Positions 12,340-23,229 of a stretch of DNA of 64,000 bases are shown here, in pieces. The notes beneath the pieces were generated by a model. It was not told the DNA's origin and searched no databases. It saw nothing but the letters and a program-made list of their open reading frames with translations. The DNA is taken from positions 163,625,741-163,689,740 of the forward strand of contig CM041465.1 in assembly GCA_023213395.1 (NCBI GenBank), given 5' to 3'. How positions within the stretch are numbered: position 1 is the first letter of the stretch; each line of letters opens with the position of its first letter. Source of the stretch: Cycas panzhihuaensis (Eukaryota > Cycadophyta). The position numbers and the translations under genes are program-made.

Positions 12340-13560
12340 GTGCATTATTAATGCTACAAACACTGTTATTAATGTACAACAGCCACCGGAAGAAGACACC
12401 ATTGTTATACGACGCTGTTATCACTAGCTGCGTGCGTGGAGAGAGATGTTCAGCTACGCCACTATGATTCCATCACGTTAGAACCTTCCGGGAACCTGTA
12501 GAAAGTTCTAGACGGTGGCAAAACCCATTTGGTTTCACACACAGGGCATTTGAAGTTTGCTGAAAAAGCTACCGTCGATTCGTCAATAAACCCTCGCAAT
12601 TGAAAAATTATAAAGGGAAAACAGAGGCGAACCCAGATGGTCTGATTCTGTGGAGATTTAGAAGTCCTTTCAGTGTGGAGATTTGTATTCACTGCAGTGC
12701 CAGTGGCAGTAAATTTGCAGGGCATCTTTGTTTTCTTATTATTTTGATAGGTAAGGAAACAGAGGTTGGACGCGGATCGACAATTAAAGATCGACGACTT
12801 TCCAGAAAATTCCCAATTATTTATCAATTTATCTAATTATTTACAGCTGCAATTATTCCCTCAAATCGCAGGAGAAATGATTGAACGGATATAAAAAACC
12901 TTCATTGAGAATGGTTTCCACTGCGTGGAGGAAGAACAACTTCGTTGAACGGATCATAAAGAAGGTACTAAGAAAGGATTTCTCAAAATGGAATTCACAA
13001 TACCGTGACCTCCATTTCAGCACAATGCTAATAGGACCGAAATAAAGTTCTCTTTTCCCTTGGGGGAACCTGTGCGAAGAAGGCCGATTAACACAGGAAT
13101 TGCAGACATTTGGCTGAGTGCAGGGAGGAGAGCTAAAATAAAAGTTGTCAAAGAAACTTGTTGATTTCCATAGTTTTTTTTTTTTTTTATGGCCAACTAG
13201 GAAAGGTATTCCAGAGAGTCTTCTCAGCTGCTCTCCTGTCTACCCGATGAACCCAATGAACAATGTATATGGGAACGTAAATGATATTAATGGTGCCCAA
13301 CTTAAAGTTTGTTTGGATCTTCAATTACTTTGAAGAGCAGTAGGAAAGGGAAAAAAAGTTTGCAAATAAGCAGATGAGGTCACGAATGCCATGAACTTGG
13401 AAGGAAACAAGAATCCAGGCTCGATAAAAAAGGACGAGATCCTGACTAGTAAAAGAAATGAGAAACTCTTGAAGTAGTTGTAAGAGTTAAAAGCTGCAAT
13501 GAAGGATGGGCAAATGAATGCTCTGTTGGTTATATGTCTCTCTTTATGTTTGCAAGTGAT
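12340..13560. other. GC-richer island inside element H, probable captured host sequence
   Basis: Base composition changes visibly here compared with the rest of H. A minus-strand frame (12,462-12,827) ends with FKCPVCETKWVLPPSRTFYR, which has a Cys-x-x-Cys pair. The opposite strand is also open at 12,600-12,836, so neither frame is secure. The stretch may be a captured piece of a host gene, promoter or exon/intron junction. I cannot name the source. A homologue in a host gene would confirm capture. Confidence 0.4.
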
Positions 13561-14387
13561 TTACAAGCCTCTTTATAGCACTGTAAATAGATCTATATGC
13601 TTTTCAGGCCGATTATACAAACATATCAAATAACATGGATTTTTGAGAAATATATTACGAAAATAGCCAAATTTGTAAATATATCTAGGAAAATAACCTG
13701 ATTACTAAGTGTATCCATGAAAGTGTATCAAATACATGAAATATATGTTTATATTTTAAAAAATAAAGAACCAAATATTTCAAGGTCATGCAAAAATAAA
13801 AACTTGTTCAAATATACTCAAGAAAGATATATCAAAAAATATGTGTTTTAGAACTGAAAAATAACTGAAGAACCTAAAACACGTAGCTGTAGCTGGCTTT
13901 GTAGCTGAAAATAATCTTCAAAAACTTCCAATATACAGATCTGCAAAGTATTATTCTAAAAAAAAAAATTGAATATGCTCCAGAAATTGTAGATCTGTAG
14001 AAAACTTGAAAATATAGTCAAACAATATAATGAAAAATATAGACTTGTAATGAAATACAACAGATTTGAACTAGATGTAGAAGAAAATGCTGAAAAAACT
14101 TGATAAAATAAGAAGATCTATAGTGAAAAATAGTAGATCAGAAGTAACAAATTGTAGATCTTTGAAGAAAACTTGATAACTTTTATATGCAGCTGATGCT
14201 CTTTTTCAAATCTACGAAAAATATCAAATAAGTAGATAAAAACTTGTAAACTATCAAAATATATGATAAATTTGTAGATCTGAAGAGAAAATAACTCAAA
14301 TATGAGAATAAAACTTGAATGTATATAACTTGCTGCTGAAAATCTTGCGTAGATCTGCACAAATCTTCACAGATCAGTAATCGCCTA
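13561..14387. other. Element H leader next to primer site, no gene seen
   Basis: This AT-rich stretch contains many short AGATCT/GTAGATCTG-type words (for example near 13,940, 13,990, 14,115, 14,150, 14,270 and 14,350). It gives the impression of an irregular short-motif repeat. No coding frame is convincing. Confidence 0.45.
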
Positions 14388-14400
14388 CTCTGGTACGAAA
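14388..14400 (-). other. Element H primer-binding site
   Basis: The minus strand reads TTTCGTACCAGAG just inside the LTR end CCTACA. It is a decayed TTTGGTATCAGAG-type site, and the same motif in better shape is repeated within the LTR. Confidence 0.6.
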
Positions 14401-14970
14401 TGTAGGAAATATAGAGCCAAACTAAGCTCTGATACCAAATGTAGGAAATGAAGTGGAGCTAAACTAAGCTCTGACACCAAATATTAGAAAATAATGTTTG
14501 CAGGACTATGCTCTGATACCAAATGTAGGAAATGAAGTGGAGCTGAACTAAGCTCTAATACCAAATGAAGGAAAATACTTGCAGGAGAATATGGCAGAAC
14601 ATATATCAAATAACCATAAACCAATATTGCATCAATACATCAATGTATCACAATCACAATAGTATAAACCATGTAAGCATTATTGTTCAATCCATTGTAG
14701 TAGAAATGAGCATTACAAATCTCTTAAAGGAAGGCAGTGTCTAAAGACACTAAGGTTGCACACCCCTTAACATTTATAGTTTGGGGGAGGAGGGAAACTC
14801 CTCAACCCCTAAATTCAAAATAATAATAAAATAATGTTCACTTAACTCAAATGAAACTAACTCAACTTACCTTAACTTACCTTGACATGTTCAGCATCAC
14901 ATGTCTAAATTGAGGTGCACAATCCTGGTAGGTAAGAGGGAGTTGAGTGATGATGTTATACACTCTAATA
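14401..14970 (-). repeat. Element H 5' LTR
   Basis: A 570-bp direct repeat of 9,418-9,936. Its outer end has decayed from CA to TA (plus-strand view). It contains three tandem units of the TGTAGGAAAT...CTCTGATACCAAA type at 14,401-14,560, one more than the partner LTR. Confidence 0.85.
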
Positions 14971-15320
14971 ATGGGATGGTAGTATTCAAACACATACACT
15001 TCATCCCTTCATAAGAGTTAAAGGAATTATCATATGCCATTAATAATGGTGTATTAACTAGGAAGCAAAATTGTTATGGATAATAGGAAAAGCTACTAAG
15101 TTGTAGGCTTTCGTAGTAGTACAACAAATATGCTTATTAGAAGTAGTTATTTTAATTATACCATTAGAGGGTTGAATGAGGGTGATGTAGGTGATTATAG
15201 TGTTATCAAAACTAACAAGGCTAATGGGAAGTAAAATATTATTAAGAGGAAATTAAACATAATAAAAAGTCAAAGATGTGACTATGGACATAGAAGACAT
15301 CAAAGTTTGGATAAGAGGGA
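14971..15320 (+). repeat. Repeat block P, copy 1, right part
   Basis: This is the continuation of block P after element H. It is homologous to 44,030-44,361, 52,690-53,043 and 62,195-62,531 and leads directly into a 477-bp LTR. I see no convincing gene. Confidence 0.7.
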
Positions 15321-15797
15321 TGTATAATTAAAGGGATCCTTGATCATTTCAATGCCAGTGTTGATTATTTTCCCTTTAAAGGTGATAGGTAATATGGAAA
15401 GAATAGTAATAACCATGTGATGGAATCTTGCAAAAAGAAATTCACATAAATGAATGAATAAAATAGGTTTGAATCAACTACAATCATAAAAGGAAATTTG
15501 TAAAAGATTGTGCACTAGATTAGTAAGGTAAAAATCCTTTAGGGTAGAAAAATCACCTCAAAAAGTCATAATATATTTCCATCAAATTGCATTGCATACA
15601 GTATCCTATCCATCCTTTCATGTAAGGAGAAGATATTATATGTATCCATCATGTGGATAATAATCTTTTAATGGATTTTATAATTAGTTCGATGTCAACT
15701 TACTTTATTTACTAATTGACTTTATAAAGATGCCATTCATACGTATTATTTAATTATAATATAAGAATATTATAATATTCTATTACACAATCTAATA
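15321..15797 (-). repeat. 477-bp copia LTR, copy 2
   Basis: Same sequence family and same boundaries as 863-1,340 (minus-strand TATTAGATTG start, ATTATACA end). It is preceded on the minus strand by a purine tract (AAGAGGGGA) and a copia RNase H remnant, so it is a 3' LTR. Confidence 0.75.
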
Positions 15798-15959
15798 TCC
15801 CCTCTTAATATTGACTTAGAGAATGTATCAATTTCAAGAAGACTTCATCATATAGATCCATATTTAATAGAGAGTTCTTTAACTTTGAGTGAGTGTGTCA
15901 TAATTTCATATAACTAGCTTCTATAATAGACTTGACTAATATATCTTTAATTTATAAAT

Positions 15960-16560
15960 TTATGGGGAAGTGTAATAATTTAATAATTCCATCATTAACT
16001 AAATTATAAATAAAGTATTGACGAAGCTCAATATATGTAGTCCTGGAATGAGTAATAAGATTAGAAGTAATAGATATATTATTTTGATTATCAGCATTAA
16101 TTTGAATAGAAAATTTTACAGACAAATGAAATTCATTTATTAAGGATTTAATCTATAAAGCTTACTCACTTACTTTAGCCAAGTCATAATATTTGACCTC
16201 AGTTGTAAAAAGAGAAAAATTCTATATTTCTTCACTCATCCTAGTAATTGAAGTATACCCAACATAGAAAACATAACCAATAGTTGATTTTCTCCCACCA
16301 ATATCTCTAAGCCAATTAGAATTTCTGAAATTGATTAATTAAAGATTAATGTTAGTATCATTATAGTTAATTCCATACTAAATGGTACCTTATATGTAAC
16401 CTAAAATTTTTTTATATGCCTTCTAATTGGAGTCATATAATGTTTCAATGAATCTAGAGCATAATGCATCCGAATAAGATATATTACGATGTTAAATAGA
16501 TTAAACTTCTAATGAACTATTGATATAGAGTTAGGTTAACTAAAGGAGATTTTGTTATGA
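15960..16560 (-). pseudogene. Copia RT C-terminus and RNase H, degenerate
   Basis: The minus-strand reading runs from a QQFIRSLIYLT-type RT end through GINYNDTNINLQLIN to DIGGRKSTIGYVFYVG and TTEVKYYDLA. These are the conserved copia RNase H landmarks: DSNWAGD-KSTSGY-type, then the TEAEYYAL-type helix. It is more complete than the copy at 1,440-2,110 but is broken by stops and a frame change. The upstream catalytic RT core is missing and block G follows at 16,561. Confidence 0.8.
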
Positions 16561-16849
16561 TGCTAATTAATCTAATTATTATCTAAAGGCACATTCGCAT
16601 GGATACACCCATTTGTTAAATGATATTATATCACTCATATAAATATGTGACTATTATATTATTCATTTTATAATCCATTATTTGGTCTTTGACCCTTTAC
16701 TATATTTACCAGTGCTTGCATATTCGTCCCTTATTTGTGCTCCCATCATCGAATTATAAGCTTAGGTATAACAAGTGGTATTAGAGCAAGCATTCTCCCT
16801 TATGGAAAGATAATACTAATAAAAGAATAGAAATAAGAAAAGAACTCTC
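16561..16849 (+). repeat. Repeat block G with primer-site-like motif, copy 2
   Basis: Homologous to 2,111-2,446. The motif TGGTATTAGAGCAAGC at 16,776-16,791 follows ATAACAAG, a spacing typical of an LTR end and a primer-binding site. The (AAT)n run is shortened here to ATAATACTAATAAAA. Confidence 0.5.
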
Positions 16850-17673
16850 CAACCATAGGCATATCTCCCTTATATCTATATAATCTCTTGTTATACATTG
16901 AATTTTGATTATCATTTTATCTCTTAGAGAGATTTGTATCAAATCACCACTAATATATTTATAATATTAAAAGGGATGAATTGCATGAATGGTAAAATCA
17001 TGATATATGCAAATAGTTTATATATTTATGGCTAAGATGTTGAATGAAAGTTATAATATTAATATAAGTATTATAGTATACCTAGGATCTGCATATTGAA
17101 ATCTTTATGCAAATTCATATTTAACATTCTCTACCTCTATTTAAACGATATAATATATTCTAGTTGAATCTTTAGTAAAGTGCTTTGGCATCATAATCAC
17201 AATTTAATATTCGATATGGTATCTAGGTACTCATGACTTTACCATATTCTTTGTGCTATTTGTATTTTCTATAACATTTCAAAGGTGTTACAATAGTACA
17301 AATAATAGCGATATATGTCCAATACTATTAAAGCATGAGAAGCCAAACCTACATGTGTGTCTAAGAGAAAACTAGTTGACAAGGTAATGTATATCTCTTA
17401 TCTTAGTGGCAGGAAGTTATCTATATTAGATCAAAAGCAGCCAAGGAGAGTATATCTATCTATATTGTAGCAAAATCAATAATCATCAAGAGATCATTGA
17501 TAGATCATCATGTCATGTGCTCTATATAAGTGTATGACCATCTAAATCATTGAGTCATGGGTATATTTACGGACATAATCCCACTTAGAGCATTCATAAT
17601 CAAATTGGGTCAACATAACATAAAACTTTTAAACATATATAATATAGGAACATGAATCTACTTGATTCTTTAG
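16850..17673. repeat. Repeat block L, copy 2
   Basis: Homologous to 1-862. The copy is cut at 17,673 by element B and finishes at 25,272-25,281 on the far side, before another 477-bp LTR. No gene is recognised. Confidence 0.6.
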
Positions 17674-18131
17674 TGTCATAATTATTAATGTTAGTTTTAT
17701 ATTGTTGTTACTTTATGCTATCTTTATGTCACATGTGTAAATATAAATTTAAGTGATTTAAATGTTTAATGTTAGAAGTTTATGTTAATATTTATTCATT
17801 ATGTGAAGGTCGATGAAATGCACAACTGCCCATTTCAATAAACCTCTCTTGCTACAAATAGCCTCTCCTAGATTCTAGGAATTGGTTATGAGAATCTAGG
17901 AGGTTGTCTAAAGCTTGTTTCAAAGGATGGTTTATTGTATATAGAGGGTATGCTTATCAAGGTTTTATGTATAGTTTCTGAAATTAATAAATTCTTAGAT
18001 TAGGAGGTGGTTTTTCTTCCCCAGAAGGGGTTTTCCACCTGTCAAATGCTGTGTATGTGTGTAATATCTCATTTTACCTGTTTTCTTGATTTCTTAATCT
18101 TGTGGCATTGTACATGATACCTATTCTTACA
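17674..18131 (+). repeat. Element B 5' LTR
   Basis: 458 bp, starting TGTCATAATT and ending CTTACA, the same length as the 3' LTR. It ends exactly one base before the primer site. LTRs of B and C are related, sharing for example a GGTTTTCCACCTGTCAA stretch. Confidence 0.95.
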
Positions 18132-18149
18132 TGGTATCAGAGCACTCAC
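18132..18149 (+). other. Element B primer-binding site
   Basis: TGGTATCAGAGCACTCAC follows the LTR directly. Its first 12 bases match the site used by initiator-Met tRNA in many plant copia elements. Confidence 0.9.
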
Positions 18150-18479
18150 TTCATATTTCTCTATGTTTCAAGCTCTCCCAATTCTATTTCAGAAAATGTA
18201 TAAAAATTACACTTACATACTCCCTAAGAACGGGAACACCAGAGAATGCTAGAGTTACATAGCCTCTCCACATTTATAGACCAGACATATGTAATTTTCT
18301 GCTTATATGTGGCCTCTAACTATATAATTTTTGAATCCTACTCATATCTTCAAGTGGAAAGCATGGTAACTCTTTGTTATCAGTGAGTATATCAACAAGG
18401 ATCTCAATATGAATTTTAGTGTAATCATAGAGGTTATGTTAATTTACAACCGAGTCTTCTCCATTTCTAAGCCAACCCA

Positions 18480-18940
18480 AATAAATTTCATCGTCTGGAT
18501 AAATATCATCTGCTGGTTGCATATCATATTGACCAATGAAAGTGTTCTTCACTTGTGAAATGCTAGGGGTTCTTCTGTCCATTGGCATTGTTACAATTGT
18601 AGTAACAAATAGAAGACTCCGTGGATGAATAAGGGGTTCAAGGGTTAGAAGTGCATGGGCATAAAAGTCAGCAAGAATAGTTCCTGCTTCTTGCCTGCCT
18701 TTCCAAAACAGGGTGAGTCCTTATGATAAATAAGGTGGTCGATGGCAACATAGATACAACAATGATGCCAAAAGAACCTGCAGTGGTGAAAGATGTTGAT
18801 TCTTCAATATAAGAAACATCTTTTTCATCACAGAATTGCAAAAAAGAAAAAAGGGAATAATTGAAGCATTCATTGCTACAGTCACTAGAACCAAAATCAC
18901 ATAAGCCCTTTAGTAATCTAAACGTAAAAAGGTCCACCCA
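18480..18940 (-). pseudogene. Captured antisense host fragment, tentatively PELP1/RIX1-like
   Basis: On the minus strand one frame reads CCHRPPYLS-stop-GLTLFWKG, then RQEAGTILADFYAHALLTLE and PLIHPRSLLF. A following stretch has NTFIGQYDMQPADDIYPDDE and a GWLRNGED tract. This has no place in a copia element. From memory it resembles the HEAT-like region of plant PELP1/RIX1 ribosome-biogenesis proteins, where a G-x-E-L-F-R-x-G-R-Q segment precedes a conserved HPR motif. The match is recalled, not computed, so the identity is tentative. Frameshifts make it non-coding. It lies in the leader, opposite in sense to the element, as the pyrophosphatase fragment does in element C. Confidence 0.4.
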
Positions 18941-19440
18941 TGACTCTATTTGAAGTCATCATTCTCATTGTAAAAACCCTAACTAGGGTCAAACGTGCCA
19001 TCATCTGCTCCTCACTGTAGTAAAAAATAACACCAAAAGTAAACCAAAACCTTAAAATAATCCATAACCACAAAAAAAAAATGCAATGAAATGGATTTTT
19101 CATCCTCTGTTGATCTATAGAGTCTATTAGGATAGGGGATCCATGTATACATGCCAATGAAGCTCGCTCACTAGGGTTTTTATTGTCGAAGACATACGCC
19201 ATCACCAGATGCCATCGAAATGCCCATGTTTCCTTGAAGAAGAAGAATAATCTAGAACGTCTCAACTGCCTTCATTGCCACCTCACTTGAAGAAGATAAA
19301 GATTTGCATCAATCGGAAGGCAAAGATCTGCAACCAGATGACAATTGAAGACATGCCACCATGAACTAACGTAAAAGGTAGGGTTTCATCTCCTTACCCC
19401 CCTCACACCCCAAATTGTTTTGTAATTTGATTTTCTTTTA
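18941..19440 (-). other. Further non-copia sequence in element B leader
   Basis: This stretch is less AT-rich than its surroundings and is absent from the equivalent part of element C. A minus-strand open stretch at 18,918-19,265 gives no recognisable protein. It may be intron or flank captured with the fragment beside it. Confidence 0.35.
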
Positions 19441-20539
19441 TAAATTCAATAACCCCGTCAGGTCCGAGTTGTGTTATTCTTTTTATATATAGTTTTTAAT
19501 ATGTATATTAAGAACAATAAACCTTAGGCTAAGTTTAACCCCCCCTTTTCTGATTATTAAATTCCCTACACTTTATTAATCCCTTCTTATTACACTTGGC
19601 TTACATTTTAAAATTAACCCTCTCAATATTATATATATATATATATCTATATCTATCTATATATGTGTGTGTGTGTGTGTGTGTATTTCAAAATTAACCC
19701 TAATCAATTTTATGCTAAATTAAGATAAACTCTTTTTTGATTAAATAAACTTTATTATGAATTACCGATCAATTATATATACCTTAGGGTAATTAACATA
19801 AACCTTTTTTTATTACATTCTAAAATCAAATCAACCCTCCTCACATTTTATTATTGATCTATCAAGCTGCCTCTCTTATTGTGCTTTAATAATTTTATTA
19901 ACCCCTTACATCTTAATATTAAAAACAATATTCCCCTCTATTACATAAAACCTCTTTAATATATTAATATCTTTTCTAATTAAATTTTCATTTTTAATCA
20001 ATAAAAACTTTTTATAACCCCCATTAAATATTTGGAAATTAAATCTTTTTTAACACAAGATTTTAATTATGTTATTTTACTTGTTGATTTAATAAATAAA
20101 TCAATAAAACTTTTCTTTTTCCTTTTAAACTATATATCTTAATTTTTCTCTGTATTATTATTTTGTAGAAGTCCTATAATAAATTTTACAAACTATTTCT
20201 TGCTAATTGATAATAGTAAATCAATAACCTTTGATCTTATTCATATCCATCTCTCAAAACAATAAAAACGGAATTTAAATACTCTAGTTATAAAGTATTT
20301 TTTAAGTCTTAAATAAACACTTACTTTATTAAATAAGTTAAGGGGACTATTAATTTTTTTTCAAGAAAAGGGGAACATTTAGGTGAAAGGTATTTAATCA
20401 TATAAAAATGATTTTCAGTTTCTTAAACATGTTTGTGAAATGTTAAAAATTACTTTGATGTTTAGTAACTTTTATAAGTGACTATTTTATCACCTACACT
20501 TACAACCTATGATCTCTAATCAGTCTTGCAATTCTCAAT
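19441..20539 (+). other. C-cluster leader region of element B
   Basis: This is AT-rich sequence punctuated every few tens of bases by clusters such as ACCCCCCCTT, followed by ATTA-type words. A (TA)n-(TG)n microsatellite sits at 19,628-19,685. Toward the end there are purine runs (TTAAGGGGACT near 20,338, AAAAGGGGAAC near 20,366). Element C has the same architecture at 27,720-28,845, so it is an ancestral feature of the family's leader and not random decay. No frame is open. Confidence 0.55.
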
Positions 20540-21490
20540 ATGGCTTTAATGCCAGGGACAACCGCTTGCATTCCAATTTTAGTTTTAACCGGCTCAAACT
20601 ATGCCAACTATAGGAATCACATATCCCATAAACTTAAATAGTAAATAATATTGCGATATGTAACAGGTGAATTCAAAAAGTCAATATACGTAACTTTAGA
20701 AAGTTATATGGTATATCTGATGAACGCAGATTCAACCCTAGGCACCATCCTGAACTCACTTTCACTAGAAATTGGTCAGTAGTTCTCTGAAACAAACGAT
20801 CTAACCACTATCTAGAATACTTTTAAGGAGAAATATGATAAGGTCAACACACATCAATTGGTTGTCCTAGAATAGAAATTGTATGACCTTAATTATGATA
20901 ATTTTTCAAAGTCAAATATTTTTATCTAAAATTTAACTAATCAATAAAGACCTATGCAACTGTATTAAAACCAAAATTAAAGTAGGTGATGATGAATAAA
21001 TAATAACACATGCTAAAGATGACAATACACTCGTTCGTCTTACTATAAACAAATTACAAAAATATTTTAATCTCTTCAAAACTGCTAGACAACAAGATGG
21101 TAATCCTCCTATAACTTTTAATCAGTTGACAAATCAATTGATAGAACATCAAATGATGTTAATTTAGACAAGAATATTGAAAGATCCTTCCTAGGCTTTA
21201 TTTTCCAAAACTAAGCCTCAAAATAAAAACCAATATTAGAATAACTTCAATAGTAATCCAAAATTTTAGAAACCTCATATAGGTTCACCTCCTAACTCTC
21301 AAAATAATATTAAGTATTCTGGTCCATCTAAATATCAGAATACTTCCAATCAGTCTTTTTCAAATTGTAACACTATTAATCCTTCTCAAAGCATTAGTTG
21401 TGCCTACTATTATAAAAAAGGCCACACTATTGACGTTTGTAGAAGTATAATAGCCTCACAAGCATGGAAAGATTCTAAGGGATTACAAAC
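20540..21490 (+). pseudogene. Element B gag, degenerate
   Basis: The ATG at 20,540 is followed by MALMPGTTACIPILVLTGSN and a W-less decayed NYANYRNHIS tract; in C the same place reads NYTNWRNHIS, the copia gag signature. Further conserved parts are a LMNADSTLGTILNSL segment and, at about 21,397-21,440, a knuckle reading C-A-Y-Y-x4-G-H-x4-C. The second Cys has become Tyr, so zinc binding by this copy would be lost. Several stops interrupt the frame. Confidence 0.85.
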
Positions 21491-21584
21491 CTGACCATAA
21501 TCCCGACTGCAAAATCGATAACAAACTTATAATCATTCTTTAACGGTAACAACTTATGCATTTGTTGCTCCAACTAATCAACCA

Positions 21585-21830
21585 CCATAATGGATCCTTA
21601 ACTCTAGTGCATCCCATCACATGACAAGACACCAGAAAAACTTATCCACTTATCAATTTGAAACTAACTCTAAAAAAGAGATTTCTTTTGGAAGTGGAAC
21701 CCAACTTAAAGTAAAAATATTAAATGATGTTACTTTAAAAGGTAGTTCAATAAAGGACATCTTCTATGTACCTAGGCTGTTACCAAGCCTACTATCTGTT
21801 TACCAAATCTGCTAGAAAGACATTGTCATC
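21585..21830 (+). pseudogene. Element B protease region, degenerate
   Basis: The frame reads WILNSSASHHMTRHQKNLST, the copia aspartic protease active-site region in which W-I-L-D-S-G-A-x-x-H-M-T is usual. The catalytic Asp is Asn and the Gly is Ser, so the enzyme is inactive. The downstream SIKDIFYVPRLLPSLLSVYQ tract is the standard end of the protease region. Confidence 0.85.
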
Positions 21831-21984
21831 GAATTCTAGAAAGTTAAATTTATTATTAAAGAACCATTAAACAAATTTAAATGTATTGCCTTTGAACCTG
21901 TTAATCATAGTACATGTCTCTATAATTTAACAAGTTTACAAAATAATAAAACAAAGCCCTTTAGTGCCTTTATAGCCAAATTTG

Positions 21985-22870
21985 ACTCAATCAGTAAACT
22001 ATGGCATGCACGATTTGACCATACTAGTTATGGCAAACTTTAATACCTAAAATGATATGACATGGTTCATGGTCTTCTATCTTTAAATACTATTTATGGT
22101 ATTTGTGAAGCATGTATAATAAGTAAGCAACACATGGATCATTTTCCACATAAAACTCAATTCAAAGAGAAAGTTCCACTTGAACTTGTTCACTTTGATA
22201 TATGTAGACTATTTCATATAACCTCATATTCAGTCTCCCATTATTTTGTCACATTTATTGATGATTATTCAAGAAAATGTTGGGTTTACACACTCAAGAC
22301 ACGTAGTCAAGTGTTTGCCATTTTCATTGAATTCAAAATACTTGTTGAAAACTAATTGAACTCAAAAATTAAAATCTTTAGATATGATAATGCTAAAGAA
22401 TACTTAAGTGGAAAATTCACTTCCTTCCATAAGAATCACATAATACAATTTCAACATTTTGTTGCCTACACTCCTCAGTAAAATAGTGTTGTTGAACGCA
22501 ATAATTACACTTTTGTTGAGATAACTCGTTGCATATTACATACAAAGAATCTTGATCTAAAGTTGTGGGCAGAAGCAATTATCTATTCCAACTATCTTCT
22601 AAACCACTTACCTAGTAAATGCTTACAAAATGTTACTCTAGAACAAAAGTGATCTGGAAGAAAACCCTCAGTTAATCATCTACAAATCTTTAGAAGTATT
22701 ATGTAGGGACACACTCCCAAAGATAAACACAAGAAACTAGATCCAAAAAGTCAAAAATATATCTTCATTAGATATAATGAAGAAAGTAAAGCCTACATAC
22801 TTTTGGATCCAGTCACGCATCAAATTTTAATTTTGTGTTATGTAATATTTAATAAAGAAGGATCTTCTTC
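21985..22870 (+). pseudogene. Element B integrase, degenerate
   Basis: The zinc-binding part is visible as LWHARFDHTSYGKL and a GICEACIISKQ segment. The catalytic core starts with LVHFDICRLF (first Asp kept), then FVTFIDDYSRKCWVYTLK, then a YDNAKEYLSG segment (second Asp kept). The Glu segment reads NSVVERNNY. Stops lie between these pieces, for example in the PQ-x-NS region where CAA has become TAA. Several frames must be joined, so no functional protein is made. Confidence 0.9.
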
Positions 22871-23229
22871 AACCTCTACTTATGTATAACTTCCAGTTGA
22901 AAATCTGTTAATAAACACCTATTTGGTTGACCCCTCTGACAAATAAGTTGACCCTCAAATTATAGAATCCTTATCTACACAAGTCCAGAATTGGACTCTA
23001 TCTGAACCAATTAGAACAGATTATTCCTCTCAAGCTAGCTCCTCAGCTCAACCTATAACTACAAAAATAATTACTAACAAACAACCCATATGGGCAAAGA
23101 AAATACTTTCCGATGCTATATCTGATGTAGGTAATTCTTCAAATACCAGATGAACACATGCTCAAAAATTACATATTAACTATGCTTTAATGGCCAAAAT
23201 AATGGACAACAATGATCTTAAAACCTTTA

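Larger units (their letters stand above)
9418..14970 (-). mobile_element. Element H: gag-only LTR retrotransposon (TR-GAG-like)
   Basis: This minus-strand element has direct LTRs at 9,418-9,936 and 14,401-14,970. It is flanked by the 5-bp duplication ATGGG (9,413-9,417 and 14,971-14,975), and the uninterrupted target is visible in the other copy of block P. Its interior, in element order, is a primer site, a 3.7-kb leader with a GC-richer island, a degenerate copia-type gag, a purine tract and the 3' LTR. There is no protease, integrase, RT or RNase H. It is either a gag-only non-autonomous element or a pol-deleted one, and would have needed enzymes from a partner element. Confidence 0.8.

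Noticed and set aside
12462-12836. A Cys-rich small protein gene
   Set aside because: Both strands are open over the same bases, no family is recognised, and it lies inside element H. Recorded as an island of unknown origin instead.
18918-19265. A 115-codon membrane-like protein
   Set aside because: Low-complexity F/W-rich reading, no partner copy, and probably non-coding captured sequence.
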